A stretch of 64,000 bases of DNA from Brevibacterium daeguense (GCF_021729135.1 NZ_JAJTWW010000016.1:18742-82741), one strand, 5' to 3'; positions 26,680 through 38,549 are shown, counted from the stretch's first letter. Notes: generated by a model not told the origin, from the letters alone. Numbers and translations: made by a program.

Positions 26680-26711
26680 CTTCAGGCCCCGGATTCCTCC
26701 GGGGCCTGAAG
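26680..26711. terminator. Hairpin terminator next to tRNA-Leu
   Basis: CTTCAGGCCCCGG (26680-26692) and CCGGGGCCTGAAG (26699-26711) form a perfect 13-bp stem with a 6-nt loop. It starts 8 nt past the 3' end of the minus-strand tRNA. It is the probable tRNA terminator and, being symmetrical, could also act on plus-strand transcripts. No obvious T tract. Confidence 0.75.
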
Positions 26712-26719
26712 CCGCAGTG

Positions 26720-26803
<84 letters not shown>

Positions 26804-26903
26804 AAGCGACAATAGAAGACTCTAACAGCAGCTGCACGGCGCAACAAAATCGAGTCGGCAGCCCGCCTCGAGCTCACGGCCCGCCCCCACGCGCTGACCG
26901 CCT

Positions 26904-26955
26904 GCCGGGACGTTCTGCCGGGAAGTTCTGCCGGGAAGTTCTGCTGGGACTTTCC
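26904..26955. repeat. 13-bp tandem repeat upstream of fhaA
   Basis: Four adjacent 13-bp units (26904-26916, 26917-26929, 26930-26942, 26943-26955) of consensus GCCGGGAAGTTCT. Units two and three are identical, one differs at one base, and four is diverged. They lie about 140-190 bp before the fhaA ATG, where the promoter of the whole phosphorylation operon should be. They may be iterated binding sites or a neutral expansion. Confidence 0.85.
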
Positions 26956-27095
26956 GCCGGGTCACCAGGGAGAATCTCGCTCGACATGTGTTCCGAAGTC
27001 GCTACCGTTAGCATGGAGTGTTGGCAACGACTGCAAGTCGGACAGATGCGCGGCGGATCTCCGCTGCCGGAACTACGGCCCGAAGGAGGCGAACC

Positions 27096-27932
27096 ATGGG
27101 CGTACTCGACCGCTTCGAGAAGGGCATCGAGCGCGTGGTCAACGGCGCCTTCGCCAAGGCATTCCGGTCGCAGGTGGAGCCCGTCGAGCTCGCCGGCGCC
27201 CTCCGCAAGGAGGCGGACACCCGCGCCGCGGTGGTCTCCCGCGGGCGCACGCTGACCGCGAACAGCTTCATCATCGAGCTCTCGCAGCACGACTACGAGC
27301 GCCTCCAGCCGATCGAGGCCGAACTTCGCGCCGACCTCCGACAGGTCGTCGGCGATCACGCGGTCGATCAGGGCTACAGCTTCGTCGGGCCGGTCATCGT
27401 GGCCCTCGAGGCCGCCGAGGACCTCGACACCGGCATGTACCGGGTCCGCGCAGCCACCAAGCGACCCGACGGCTCACCGGCCGCCCAGCCGCCCAGCCGT
27501 GGCGGCTACGACCCACCGTCGCGGGCCAATCCCGTCGTCCCCGAGGCCTACGCCCACACCCAGACCAGCCCGCGCCGAGTCGTCTCCCCGGCCGCCGGCG
27601 AACCTCCGGCGCGCGCTCCGCGTCGCCCGCCGGTCGACCTCCTGCCCACGATCGAGGTGGGCGGAGTTCCGCACCGCCTCTCCCAGGGCACGACCGTCTT
27701 CGGCCGCTCCTCCAACAGCGCCGACATCGTCCTCGACGACCCGGGGGTCTCCCGTCGTCACTTCGAGATCACCGTCTCCGGCGACCAGGCCGTCCTCACC
27801 GATCTCGGTTCCACCAACGGAACCTTGATCAACGGCCGCCGCGTCACCGCAGTCACACTGACGGACGGGGTCGCCGTCACCGCCGGGGACACCACTGTCA
27901 TCTTCCGCGAAGCCGAAATGGGAGGCCGATGA
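27096..27932 (+). CDS. fhaA: FhaA, FHA-domain cell-wall regulator
   Basis: A 278-residue cytoplasmic scaffold protein. The N-terminal domain (residues 1-125, beginning MGVLDRFEKGIERVVNGAFAKAF) is the DUF3662 module of FhaA. A Pro-rich linker leads to a C-terminal FHA domain (about 190-270) with TVFGRSSNSADIVL, GVSRRHFEI and LGSTNGTLING, the phosphothreonine-binding loops. In mycobacteria FhaA binds the phosphorylated pseudokinase MviN/MurJ to restrain peptidoglycan synthesis. The ATG at 27096 has GAAGGAGG 6 nt upstream. It is first in a seven-gene operon and overlaps fhaB by 4 nt. Confidence 0.95.
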   Translation: MGVLDRFEKGIERVVNGAFAKAFRSQVEPVELAGALRKEADTRAAVVSRGRTLTANSFIIELSQHDYERLQPIEAELRADLRQVVGDHAVDQGYSFVGPVIVALEAAEDLDTGMYRVRAATKRPDGSPAAQPPSRGGYDPPSRANPVVPEAYAHTQTSPRRVVSPAAGEPPARAPRRPPVDLLPTIEVGGVPHRLSQGTTVFGRSSNSADIVLDDPGVSRRHFEITVSGDQAVLTDLGSTNGTLINGRRVTAVTLTDGVAVTAGDTTVIFREAEMGGR

Positions 27933-28468
27933 GCGAGTTCACCGTCATGGTGCTGCGGTTTGCGTTCTTCGCATTGCTGTGGCTCTTCGTCTTCCTCATC
28001 GCCGGTGTGCTGCGTCAGGACCTCTTCGGACCGCGCCGTCGCTCGAATCGAGCGCAGCGCCGCCGAGGCGCCCGCGGCAGGCAGCCGGCACCGGCACCGG
28101 CACCGGCACCGGCACCGGGCGCAGCGCAGCCCCTGCCCGCTCCCATCCCGGCAGCCTCGCCTCCCCCGGCCCCGCAGGCGCCTCGGGAGCTGTACATCAC
28201 GTCGGGTCCGCTCACCGGGATGGTGGTCGCCCTGCGCGGCGGGCCGATCACGCTGGGCCGCTCCGGTGACAACACCGTCGTCCTCGACGACGATTTCGCC
28301 TCGAGCCATCACGCGCGGATCCTGCCCAGCCAGGGACAGTGGTACGTCGAGGATCTGGGCTCGACCAACGGCACGTTCATCAACCAGCAGCGACTGACCG
28401 CGGCTGTGCCGCTGCGCATCGGCACCCCCGTGACCATCGGCCAGACGACCATGGAGCTGCGTCCGTGA
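27929..28468 (+). CDS. fhaB: FhaB (FipA-like) membrane-anchored FHA protein
   Basis: A 179-residue protein with one N-terminal transmembrane helix (about residues 7-27), an Arg-rich then Ala-Pro-rich linker made of repeated AP pairs, and a C-terminal FHA domain (about 90-175) with ITLGRSGDNTVVL, ASSHHARI and LGSTNGTFIN. In M. tuberculosis the counterpart interacts with cell-division proteins such as FtsZ and FtsQ. ATGA overlap with fhaA and GTGA overlap with pstP show translational coupling. Confidence 0.95.
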   Translation: MSEFTVMVLRFAFFALLWLFVFLIAGVLRQDLFGPRRRSNRAQRRRGARGRQPAPAPAPAPAPGAAQPLPAPIPAASPPPAPQAPRELYITSGPLTGMVVALRGGPITLGRSGDNTVVLDDDFASSHHARILPSQGQWYVEDLGSTNGTFINQQRLTAAVPLRIGTPVTIGQTTMELRP

Positions 28469-30141
28469 GCACCGAGAACATCATGCTGCGATCGGCGGCC
28501 CGCTCCAACACCGGCCTGGTCCGCAAGAACAACCAGGACTCCGGCTACGCGGGAGCGAACTTCCTGCTGGTCGCCGACGGGATGGGCGGACACGCGGGCG
28601 GCGATGTCGCCTCGGCGATCGCCGTGGCCCGGCTGGCCGAGCTCGACCGCCCCGATCAGGGCCAGGACACCCTCGACGTCCTCCGCTCGACCATCCTCGA
28701 CGCCAACGAGCGGATCGCCAACTGCGTGATCGAGCAGCCGGAGCTCGCGGGCATGGGCACTACCGTGACCGCGCTGCTGCGCACCGGCAATCGGCTGGCG
28801 CTGGCCCACATCGGCGACTCCCGGGCCTACCTCGTGCGGGACGGCGAGGTCACCCTCGTCACGCACGACCACACCTTCGTCCAGATGCTCGTCGACGAGG
28901 GCCGCATCACCGAGGAGGAGGCGGAATCCCACCCGCAGCGCTCCGTCGTGATGCGGGTGCTCGGCGACGTCGGCGCCTCCCCCGAGCTCGACCTCTCGCT
29001 GCGCGACACCCGGATCGGTGATCGCTGGATGCTGTGCTCGGACGGCCTCACCGGATTCGCCGCGTCCGCCGACATCCGGGAGACGTTGACCTCGATCGCG
29101 GACCCGGACGCGTGCTGCGAGCGGCTCGTCGACCTCGCGCTGGCCGGCGGCGGTGCCGACAACATCACGGTGGTGATCGGCGACGTCGTCGAAGCCGATG
29201 AGAGCGTCCTGTCCGGGGCCGCGGCCCTCGGCGAGGAGGTCGGCTCCGTCCGGATCAACCCCCAGTACTCGATGCTCGGCCGGTCCGAGGTGCCGACCGA
29301 GGCGGTCCCCACCGGTCCGCTCGACGTCGTCACCGCCTCCGACGAGGCCGACACCGCAGAGCTCACCACTGCCGCGGACGCCGCCGCGGAGCCCCGGGCC
29401 AGGACCCGCCGAGGCGACCGGGCGGAGCACCGCGAACGCTCGCGACGGGCCGAGGACGCCGAACAGGTGGACACGCAGCCGCTGCCCCCCGGCTATCACG
29501 GCCGGACGACCGACGCCTCGGGGGCCGACACCGCCGCAGCCGGTGCCGCCGGTGCCACTGCCACGACGACCGCACCCGGCGAGCGCACGTCGGCCGACCA
29601 CGCCTCCGCCACCGGTCGGACGGCCCAGGAGGACTACGACGACGAGTTCGGCGGCTGGGGCGAGGAGCCCACCCCCCGCCGGCGCCGCCCGATCGTGACC
29701 CTGGTCATCACGCTGCTGGTGCTCGGCGCCATCGCGCTGGCCGGCGTGATCAGCTGGAACTTCATCCGCAGCCAGTACTACGTAGGCGCGGAGACCGGAG
29801 TCGTCGCGATCTACCGCGGAATCCCGCAGACCTTCGGGCCGATCGACCTCGGCACCCTCGAGGAGACCACCGACGTCCAGGTCGACCAGCTGTCGACCTT
29901 CTCGCAGAAGCGCCTCGAGGAGACCATCCCCGCCGGCAGCCGCGAGGCCGCCGCCGACGTCGTCACCACCCTGCGCCAGGAGGCGGAGTCCAACGCCCGC
30001 GCAGCCGACCTGCAGGGCGGCGCCGCAGACGCCACCCGATCGCCCGACCCCGCGCCGCCGGCGCCGGAATCCGGCGAGAGACCCACGCCCGACGAGCAGT
30101 CGCTGCGAGCGCCTGCTGCCGGCGCGGAGGCGCGCCGATGA
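28465..30141 (+). CDS. pstP: PstP, PP2C-family Ser/Thr protein phosphatase
   Basis: A 558-residue metal-dependent phosphatase that reverses PknA/PknB phosphorylation. The catalytic PP2C domain fills residues 1-235: RKNNQDSGY, LLVADGMGGHAGGD, AHIGDSRAYLV, LCSDGLTGF and GGADNITVVI hold the Mn ligands. A long acidic linker follows, then one transmembrane helix at about 410-430 and an extracellular tail of about 120 residues rich in Ala, Glu and Pro. The start is the GTG overlapping the fhaB stop; an ATG seven codons in is less likely. The next gene overlaps by 4 nt. Confidence 0.95.
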   Translation: MSTENIMLRSAARSNTGLVRKNNQDSGYAGANFLLVADGMGGHAGGDVASAIAVARLAELDRPDQGQDTLDVLRSTILDANERIANCVIEQPELAGMGTTVTALLRTGNRLALAHIGDSRAYLVRDGEVTLVTHDHTFVQMLVDEGRITEEEAESHPQRSVVMRVLGDVGASPELDLSLRDTRIGDRWMLCSDGLTGFAASADIRETLTSIADPDACCERLVDLALAGGGADNITVVIGDVVEADESVLSGAAALGEEVGSVRINPQYSMLGRSEVPTEAVPTGPLDVVTASDEADTAELTTAADAAAEPRARTRRGDRAEHRERSRRAEDAEQVDTQPLPPGYHGRTTDASGADTAAAGAAGATATTTAPGERTSADHASATGRTAQEDYDDEFGGWGEEPTPRRRRPIVTLVITLLVLGAIALAGVISWNFIRSQYYVGAETGVVAIYRGIPQTFGPIDLGTLEETTDVQVDQLSTFSQKRLEETIPAGSREAAADVVTTLRQEAESNARAADLQGGAADATRSPDPAPPAPESGERPTPDEQSLRAPAAGAEARR

Positions 30142-31754
30142 CCTACTCACCCGAGCTCGCTCCGGCGCAGAGCCCGAGCGAGCAGCCTGAGGCGCGGGGT
30201 CCGCGCACCTATCGCATCGCCGAGCTGCTGCTGATCCTGCTCGCCGTCGTGATCTCCGCCGGCGCCTATGCGCTGGTGGGTCTGGGCGTCCGGGACACCG
30301 TGCCGGGCAATGTCTACGGCTACACCATCTGGCTGGCCGTCCTCGGCCTGGGCCTGCACGTCGTGACCTGGTGGCGGGCCAAATACGCCGACCCCATCCT
30401 GGTTCCGGTGGCGATCCTGCTCAACGGCCTCGGCCTGGCGATGATCTACCGGATCGACCTGGCCAAGGAGTCCTCGACCGCCACCTCGCAGCTGGTCTGG
30501 ATGACGCTGGGCACTGTGCTCGCCGCGCTCGTGGTGTTCTTCGTCCGCGACCACCGGCTGCTGCGCCGCCTGACCTACACGTGCGGCCTGGCCGCCATCG
30601 TGCTGCTCCTGCTGCCCCTGATCCCGGGCCTGGGCACCACCATCAACGGCGCCCGGATCTGGATCCGCCTGGGCCCCTTCTCGTTCCAGCCCGGTGAGAT
30701 CGCCAAGATCCTGCTGGCCGTGTTCTTCGCCGGCTACCTCGTCAGCTTCCGCGACCAGCTGGTGCTCGCCGGCCCCAAGATCCTCGGCATCCGGTTCCCG
30801 CGCCTGCGCGACCTCGGCCCGATCATCATCGCCTGGGTCGCCAGCGTCGGCATCCTCGTGTTCCAGCGCGATCTGGGCACCTCGCTGCTGTTCTTCGGGC
30901 TGTTCGTCGCCATGCTCTACGTGGCCACCAACAAGAAGACCTGGATCTTCCTCGGACTGGGCATGTTCGCGCTCGGCGCCGTCGCCGCGTCCTTCATGTT
31001 CAGCCACGTCCAGCAGCGCATCGACGGCTGGCTGGGCGCGCTGACGCCTGAGGAGTACAACAAGTCCCCGGGCGGCTCCTACCAGCTCGTGCAGGGCATG
31101 TTCGGCATGTCCAGCGGCGGCCTCACCGGCACCGGGCTGGGCGAGGGCCGACCTCAGGTGGTGCCTTACTCCGAGTCGGACTTCATCTACGCCTCGCTCG
31201 GCGAGGAGCTGGGCATGGTGGGACTGTTCGCCATCCTCATGCTGTACGTCATCCTGTTCGAGCGTGGCATGAAGATCTCCTCCCGCGTCCGCGACGGCTT
31301 CGGCAAGCTGCTGACCGCGGGCCTGACCTTCACGATCGCGCTCCAGGTGTTCATCGTCATCGGCGGCGTCACCCGGGTCATCCCGCTCACCGGCCTGACC
31401 ACCCCGTTCCTGGCCGCCGGCGGCTCCTCGCTGATCGCGAACTGGATCATCATCGGCCTGCTGCTGCGGATCTCCGACGCCGCCAGGAGGCCCGCGGAGG
31501 AGTTCCAGACCGGCGTCCTCACGGTCGTCGCCGACGACTCCGACGACCCCGAGTCCCACAACCGCACCGCACGGCTGGGCAGGCGTCGCGACACAGCGGA
31601 GGACGCCGAGGCGCCCATCCCGTGGGGCGACGCGCCCGCCCGGCAGGACAGCGGCGCCCAACAGCCCGGCCCCCGCATCTCGCAGGACGACGCCCCGACC
31701 ACTGCACAGCCGCCCATCCGCCCCACCCGGCCTCCAGGAGGTGAACAGCGATGA
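30138..31754 (+). CDS. rodA: RodA/FtsW-type SEDS peptidoglycan glycosyltransferase
   Basis: A 538-residue polytopic membrane protein that polymerises lipid II during elongation, partnering with the class B PBP encoded next. About ten transmembrane segments. The SEDS signature is visible: INGARIWIRLGPFSFQPGE, FQRDLGTSLLFFGLF, SESDFIYASLGEELGMVG (periplasmic loop with the key acidic residues) and PLTGLTTPFLAAGGSS. A cytoplasmic C-terminal tail of about 90 residues is rich in Asp, Arg and Pro. It is coupled to both neighbours by ATGA overlaps. Confidence 0.95.
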   Translation: MTYSPELAPAQSPSEQPEARGPRTYRIAELLLILLAVVISAGAYALVGLGVRDTVPGNVYGYTIWLAVLGLGLHVVTWWRAKYADPILVPVAILLNGLGLAMIYRIDLAKESSTATSQLVWMTLGTVLAALVVFFVRDHRLLRRLTYTCGLAAIVLLLLPLIPGLGTTINGARIWIRLGPFSFQPGEIAKILLAVFFAGYLVSFRDQLVLAGPKILGIRFPRLRDLGPIIIAWVASVGILVFQRDLGTSLLFFGLFVAMLYVATNKKTWIFLGLGMFALGAVAASFMFSHVQQRIDGWLGALTPEEYNKSPGGSYQLVQGMFGMSSGGLTGTGLGEGRPQVVPYSESDFIYASLGEELGMVGLFAILMLYVILFERGMKISSRVRDGFGKLLTAGLTFTIALQVFIVIGGVTRVIPLTGLTTPFLAAGGSSLIANWIIIGLLLRISDAARRPAEEFQTGVLTVVADDSDDPESHNRTARLGRRRDTAEDAEAPIPWGDAPARQDSGAQQPGPRISQDDAPTTAQPPIRPTRPPGGEQR

Positions 31755-33217
31755 ACAAGCCCCTGCGCCACGTCGCCCTCGTCGGCTTCGTGATGTTCGC
31801 CCTGCTGTTCGGCTCGACGAGCTGGATCCAGTACTTCCAGGCGGAGAACCTGCGCGAGCACGAGCTCAACAACCGCACCCTCATCGAGGAGCTCTCCCGC
31901 GAGCGCGGGCCGATCCTCGTCGACGGCACGCCGATCGCCTACTCCGTGCCGGTCGACGACGTCTACGAATTCCAGCGCACCTACGGCGCCGACGGCATGT
32001 CCCCGGAGATGTACGCGAACATCACCGGCTTCTTCTCGGTGACCAATGGCGCGACCAACCTCGAGAAGACGGAGAACAGCCTGCTCGCCGGCACCGATGA
32101 CGCGCTGTTCTACGACAAGATCACCAACTGGCTCACGGGCCGCCAGCCGATGGGCGCCGCGATCGAGATCACCGTCGACCCCGCCGCGCAGAAGGCCGCA
32201 TGGGATGCGCTCGGCGGGCAGAAGGGCGCTGCCGTGGCGCTCGACCCGAAGACCGGCGACGTGCTCGCGATGGTCTCCACCCCGGGCTGGGATCCCAACG
32301 CGCTGGCCACCCACGACCACAGCGCGGCCCAGGACGCCTACGACCGGCTCATCGCCGACGAGGACAACCCGGCCTACAACCGCGCCATCGGCGGCAATCT
32401 CTACCCGCCGGGCTCGACGTTCAAGATCGTCACCGCGGCCGCCGCGCTCGAGTCCGGGGAGTACGAACCGGACACCATGCTCGACGGCCCGGCGGAGCTC
32501 GACCTGCCCCAGACCACCGCGACCATCCGCAACTCCGGCGGCGGCGCCTGCGGCAGCGGGACGATCTCGCTGGCGGATTCGCTGCGCATCTCCTGCAACA
32601 CCTCCTTCGCCGACCTCGGCATGACCCTGGGCCAGGACGCGATGGAGACCCAGGCCCGGGAGTTCGGCTTCGGCGAGGACATGGAGATCCCGCTGCGCGT
32701 CAGTGCCTCGAGCTTCCCCGCCGACACCAATCCGCCGCAGCTCGCACAGTCCGCCCTCGGCCAGTTCGAGGTCCGCTCCACCCCGCTGCAGATGGCCATG
32801 GTCTCCGCGGCGATCGCCAACGACGGGAAGCTCATGCACCCCCAGCTCATTGACCAGGTGCGCAATGCCCGCACACTCGACCTCATCGAAGAGCCGTCCC
32901 CGCGCGAGTTCTCGCGACCGGTCAGCGGTGAGACCGCTCAGGAGCTGACTGACATGATGGTCAGCGTCGTCACCGACGGCACGGGCTCGGCCGGACAGAT
33001 CCCCGGGATCGACGTCGCGGCCAAGACCGGCACCGCGCAGCACGCCGAGGGCGCGGCACCCCACGCCTGGTACACATCCTTCGCTCCGGCGGACGACCCG
33101 CAGGTCGCGGTCGCCGTCGTCGTCGAGAGCGGCGGCCGGGCCGGCAGCGAGGCCTATGGCGGCAGCACGGCCGGACCGATCGCGAAAGCAGTCATGGAAG
33201 CGGTGATCAAGGAATGA
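31751..33217 (+). CDS. pbpA: PbpA, class B penicillin-binding protein (transpeptidase)
   Basis: A 488-residue membrane-anchored D,D-transpeptidase that cross-links peptidoglycan. One N-terminal transmembrane helix (residues 8-28) is followed by a dimerisation region and the transpeptidase domain with the catalytic Ser222 in PGSTFK, SCN in [11 protein letters not shown], and the KTG triad at Lys425 in AAKTGTAQH. Length and domain order equal mycobacterial PbpA. It is the RodA partner and is flanked by rodA and pknA with 4-nt overlaps. Confidence 0.95.
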   Translation: MNKPLRHVALVGFVMFALLFGSTSWIQYFQAENLREHELNNRTLIEELSRERGPILVDGTPIAYSVPVDDVYEFQRTYGADGMSPEMYANITGFFSVTNGATNLEKTENSLLAGTDDALFYDKITNWLTGRQPMGAAIEITVDPAAQKAAWDALGGQKGAAVALDPKTGDVLAMVSTPGWDPNALATHDHSAAQDAYDRLIADEDNPAYNRAIGGNLYPPGSTFKIVTAAAALESGEYEPDTMLDGPAELDLPQTTATIRNSGGGACGSGTISLADSLRISCNTSFADLGMTLGQDAMETQAREFGFGEDMEIPLRVSASSFPADTNPPQLAQSALGQFEVRSTPLQMAMVSAAIANDGKLMHPQLIDQVRNARTLDLIEEPSPREFSRPVSGETAQELTDMMVSVVTDGTGSAGQIPGIDVAAKTGTAQHAEGAAPHAWYTSFAPADDPQVAVAVVVESGGRAGSEAYGGSTAGPIAKAVMEAVIKE

Positions 33218-35072
33218 GGCCCAACGCAGGAACCTTGCTGGGCAACCGGTACGAGCTCACCAGCCGGATCGCGATCGGCGGCATGGGTGAGGTGTGGCGC
33301 GGACGCGACACCGTGCTCGCGCGCGAGATCGCCGCGAAGATCATGAAAGAGGAGTATCTGAGCGATCAGACGTTCCTCGACCGGTTCCGCGCCGAGGCCC
33401 GCAGCATGGGAGCCGTGTCAGATCCGGGCATCGCCGGGGTCTTCGACTACGGCGAGGAGAACGGCTCGCCGTACCTCGTGATGGAGTACGTGCCCGGCGA
33501 GGCGCTGTCGGCGATCCTCGACCGCAACGGCGGCATGCCCGAGCGGGACGTGCTCGACATCGGCGCGCAGGCGGCGCAGGCGCTCAACGCCGCCCACCGC
33601 GCCGGCGTGGTCCACCGCGACGTCAAGCCCGGCAACATCCTCGTCACCCCCGATTTCCGGGTCAAGATCACCGACTTCGGCATCGCCCGCGTCGCCGATC
33701 AGGCCCCGCTGACCCGCACCGGCCAGGTCATGGGCACAGCCCAGTACCTGGCGCCGGAGCAGGCCACCGGCAAGGGCTCCACACCCAAGTCCGACCTCTA
33801 CTCGCTCGGCATCATCATGTACGAGGCGCTGGCCGGGGAGCGTCCCTTCACCGGGGAATCCCAGGTGGAGATCGCCATCGCGCAGGTCAACCGCGAGCAC
33901 CCACCGCTGCCGGACACGATCTCCGAGCCCGTGCGGCGCCTCGTCGACTCGATGCTCGCCAAGGATCCGGATGCCCGGCCCGACAACGGGCAGGCCGTCG
34001 CCACGGCTGCCCGCGCGCTGATGGCCGGGGACGTCGCGGCGGCCGAGGCGGCGGTCCCCCAGATGGCGGCCGGTGCCACTGCGACCGAGGCGGTCACCCG
34101 CGTCTTCAACCAGTCCGACGACTCCTCCACCCGGGTGATGCCGGCGGCGGCAGCCGGCGCCGCAGGTGGTGCCGCGGCCGGAGCGCTGGCAGGCGCACAC
34201 GGCGCGCAGGCGGCCGAGGGCGGGGCCGACGGCTACCACGACCCGACACTGGCGGCCACTGCCGAGGGCAACGGCGACGACGAGCTCACCGCGCCGGCGG
34301 ACCGGAAGCCCAAGGGCCCGAAGATCGCCGTCGGCATCCTCGTGGTCCTCGCCCTGGTCGGGCTCGGCTGGGTCCTGTGGCTGTTCCTGGGCCCCCAGCT
34401 CGACCCCGCGCCGGTCGAGACGACCTCCTCCTCGCCGTCGGAGACCGCGGAGACGATCACCATCGATCCGGACGACTACATCGGTCTGAGCGAGAGCTCC
34501 GCGACCCGGAACCTCGAACGCCTGGGTCTGGAGGTCGAGACCGTCACCGTCGACTCCGAGCGCGCCTCGGGAACCGTCGCCGATGTCCGCGAGGGCAGCA
34601 ACGGCTACGAGTTCTCCGAGGGCGACACCGTCACCCTCGAAGTCTCCGGCGGACCCGCCGAGGCGCCCGTCGAGGAGCCCGCGCCGGATCAGCAGCCCGA
34701 GCCCGACCAGGGCGATGGCGACACCGCACCGCAGCCCCAGCCTCCGGGCGGCGACACCGACACCGGAGACGGCGGCGACACCGGCGGCGGTGGCAGCACC
34801 GGCGACGGCGGCGGCCAGGACACCGCTCCCGACGGCAACGACGGCCAGGACGGCGGCCAGGACGGCGGCCAGAACGAGCCTCCCGCCGACGACGGCGACA
34901 ATCCCGCCGACGGCGCGCAGAGCGGCCAGGGCGAGAACCCCGGCCGCGGCCAGGGCGGCGGCAGCACCGGCGGCGCTCTCGGCCAGGTCCCCGACCCCCA
35001 GAACCAGAGCAGACTGATGAGCGGCGGCGGGAGCCTCGATGAGCATGCCGCCGCCCCCGATGGAGAGAATAG

Positions 35073-35076
<4 letters not shown>
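33214..35076 (+). CDS. pknA: PknA, Ser/Thr protein kinase with a single PASTA-like domain
   Basis: A 620-residue receptor-type kinase controlling cell shape and division. Kinase domain residues 8-270: Gly-rich loop [12 protein letters not shown], Lys42, [14 protein letters not shown] and the activation loop [18 protein letters not shown], very close to mycobacterial PknA. After an Ala-rich juxtamembrane stretch comes a transmembrane helix at about 370-390. Unlike M. tuberculosis PknA, it has an extracellular PASTA-like unit (about 412-480) and then about 120 residues of Gly, Asp, Gln and Pro low complexity. It is translationally coupled to pbpA and pknB. Confidence 0.93.
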
Positions 35077-37064
<1,988 letters not shown>

Positions 37065-37078
37065 GCCATAATCGCACT

Positions 37079-38008
37079 GTGCAGTCGTCCCCCCTCGTAA
37101 TCCCCCATCCCCCCGCCCCGGCCGCCCGCGCCACCGAGCTCGCTCCCGGACGTGCCGACGACCCCGGCGAGCAGCCGCTGCCGTGGTCGGTGGTCGTCTA
37201 CATCGACCTGGTCCTGTTCGACGCGGCCGCGCTGTGGAAGGCCGTCAGCCGGCAGGTGCTGTCCGACTACCGCGTCGAGACCCCCGACCGGCTGCCCGAT
37301 GCCCTCGTCCTCGCCCTCAGCACCGGCGATCTGCAGCAGATCAGCACTGCGCTGACCGACGCCGTGAGCGCCCGCACCGGCACCCGGGTGACCGCAGAGC
37401 TCATGCGGCTGCGGATCCACAGCCATCTGATCCGGGCGCTCGACGGGATGACCCTGCACCCGTCGGCCCGCACGTTCCTGCATCGGGCGCTGAGCTCGGG
37501 GGCGAAGGTCGCCTTCCTGTCGTCGATGCCGCGCAGCTGGGTGCGCCGGCTCTGCGAGGTCATGGTGCTGCCGCGCCCGCATCTGCTGCTCACCGGCGAC
37601 GAGGTCTGCAGAGGGCGGCCCGACCCCTACGGGTACCTGCTCGCCGTCCACCAGCTGGGGATTCCCGCGCGCTACGGCGTCGCGGTCGACAGCGGAGCAG
37701 ACGGGATCAAGGCGGCGATGGCGGCCGGCTACAAGGTCATCGCGCTGGTGCCCAAGGACATGACCGGCGGCTCGGGACGGCTGCGGCTGGTCGGCGACCT
37801 GGCGGAGATCGACCTCGGCGCGGTCCGCTCGGCGCTGCTGCGCACGTGGCAGCAGGAGCTGGCGGAGAAGTCCGCGGAGGAGTCCCGCGGGCTCAGCCCC
37901 GCAGGTCCGCCGAGGCGATCGGCGAGCGGCCGTGAGCGGCCCGTGCCGCCTCGGGCATCCCGCACTGGGCGAGGAAGTTCCCGAGCATCTGATAGCCGTC
38001 CTGGGTGA
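37079..38008 (+). CDS. HAD-superfamily hydrolase-like protein with altered catalytic motif
   Basis: A 309-residue protein of HAD fold. Motif I reads VVYIDLVLFD, where the position two after the nucleophile Asp is Val rather than Asp, which should cripple phosphatase activity. Motif II (VAFLSSMPRSW), motif III (CRGRPDPYGYL) and motif IV (VAVDSGADGIKAAMAAG) remain recognisable and resemble phosphoglycolate-phosphatase-like enzymes. The start is the GTG 14 nt after the pknB stop, so it may be the tail gene of that operon. Its last 116 bp run over the 3' end of pabA on the other strand, so the terminal Arg, Ser and Pro-rich residues are doubtful. Confidence 0.7.
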   Translation: MQSSPLVIPHPPAPAARATELAPGRADDPGEQPLPWSVVVYIDLVLFDAAALWKAVSRQVLSDYRVETPDRLPDALVLALSTGDLQQISTALTDAVSARTGTRVTAELMRLRIHSHLIRALDGMTLHPSARTFLHRALSSGAKVAFLSSMPRSWVRRLCEVMVLPRPHLLLTGDEVCRGRPDPYGYLLAVHQLGIPARYGVAVDSGADGIKAAMAAGYKVIALVPKDMTGGSGRLRLVGDLAEIDLGAVRSALLRTWQQELAEKSAEESRGLSPAGPPRRSASGRERPVPPRASRTGRGSSRASDSRPG

Positions 38009-38549
38009 GGACGGACTCGGGGTGGAACTGGACCCCGGCCAGCGGTGCGCTGCGATGGGCGATGCCCATGATCACGCCGTCCACCGTCTGCGCGGTGACT
38101 TCGAAGGCGTCGGTCGGCACTGTCGAGTCGACCACCGCGAGCGAGTGGTAGCGGGTGGCGATCAGCGGGTTGCGGCAGCCGGCGAAGATCCCGTCCCCGG
38201 TGTGGGTGAGCTCCGAGGTCTTGCCGTGCATGAGGGTGGGCGAGTGATCGACGGTGGCGCCGAACACCGCTGCGAGCGTCTGGTGTCCCAGGCACACGCC
38301 GAACAGCGGCAGCGAGCGCTCGGCGCAGTGGCGGACGATGTCGGGGCAGATCCCCGAGCCGGCCGGTGTGCCGGGGCCTGGTGAGAGCAGCACCCCGTCG
38401 AAGTCGGCGAGGCGGGCCGGAAGCTCGGCGGCTGTGAGGTCGTCGTTGCGCAGGACGGTCGTCTCCGCCCCGAGCTCGCGCAGGTACCCGACGAGGGTGT
38501 AGACGAAGCTGTCGTAGTTGTCGATCACCAGGATCCGCGCCGCGGTCAT
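37893..38549 (-). CDS. pabA: Anthranilate / aminodeoxychorismate synthase glutamine amidotransferase
   Basis: A 218-residue class I glutamine amidotransferase (TrpG/PabA) giving ammonia to chorismate-using synthases of folate or tryptophan synthesis. Motifs: VIDNYDSFVYTLVGYL, LLSPGPGTP, the nucleophile in FGVCLGHQ, and the His-Glu dyad in GVQFHPESVLT. Its synteny beside pknB matches the gene called trpG in M. tuberculosis (Rv0013); the amphibolic symbol is uncertain. The start overlaps the stop of the preceding small membrane-protein gene (ATGA). Confidence 0.9.
   Translation of the reverse strand: MTAARILVIDNYDSFVYTLVGYLRELGAETTVLRNDDLTAAELPARLADFDGVLLSPGPGTPAGSGICPDIVRHCAERSLPLFGVCLGHQTLAAVFGATVDHSPTLMHGKTSELTHTGDGIFAGCRNPLIATRYHSLAVVDSTVPTDAFEVTAQTVDGVIMGIAHRSAPLAGVQFHPESVLTQDGYQMLGNFLAQCGMPEAARAAHGRSPIASADLRG

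Noticed and set aside
28309..30150. Minus-strand open frame opposite pstP
   Set aside because: Antisense shadow of pstP; Gly, Val, Asp and Arg-rich, no recognisable fold and no ribosome site.
30147..31661. Minus-strand open frame opposite rodA
   Set aside because: Complement of a membrane-protein gene giving Gln, Asp and His-rich shadow sequence; rodA is certain.
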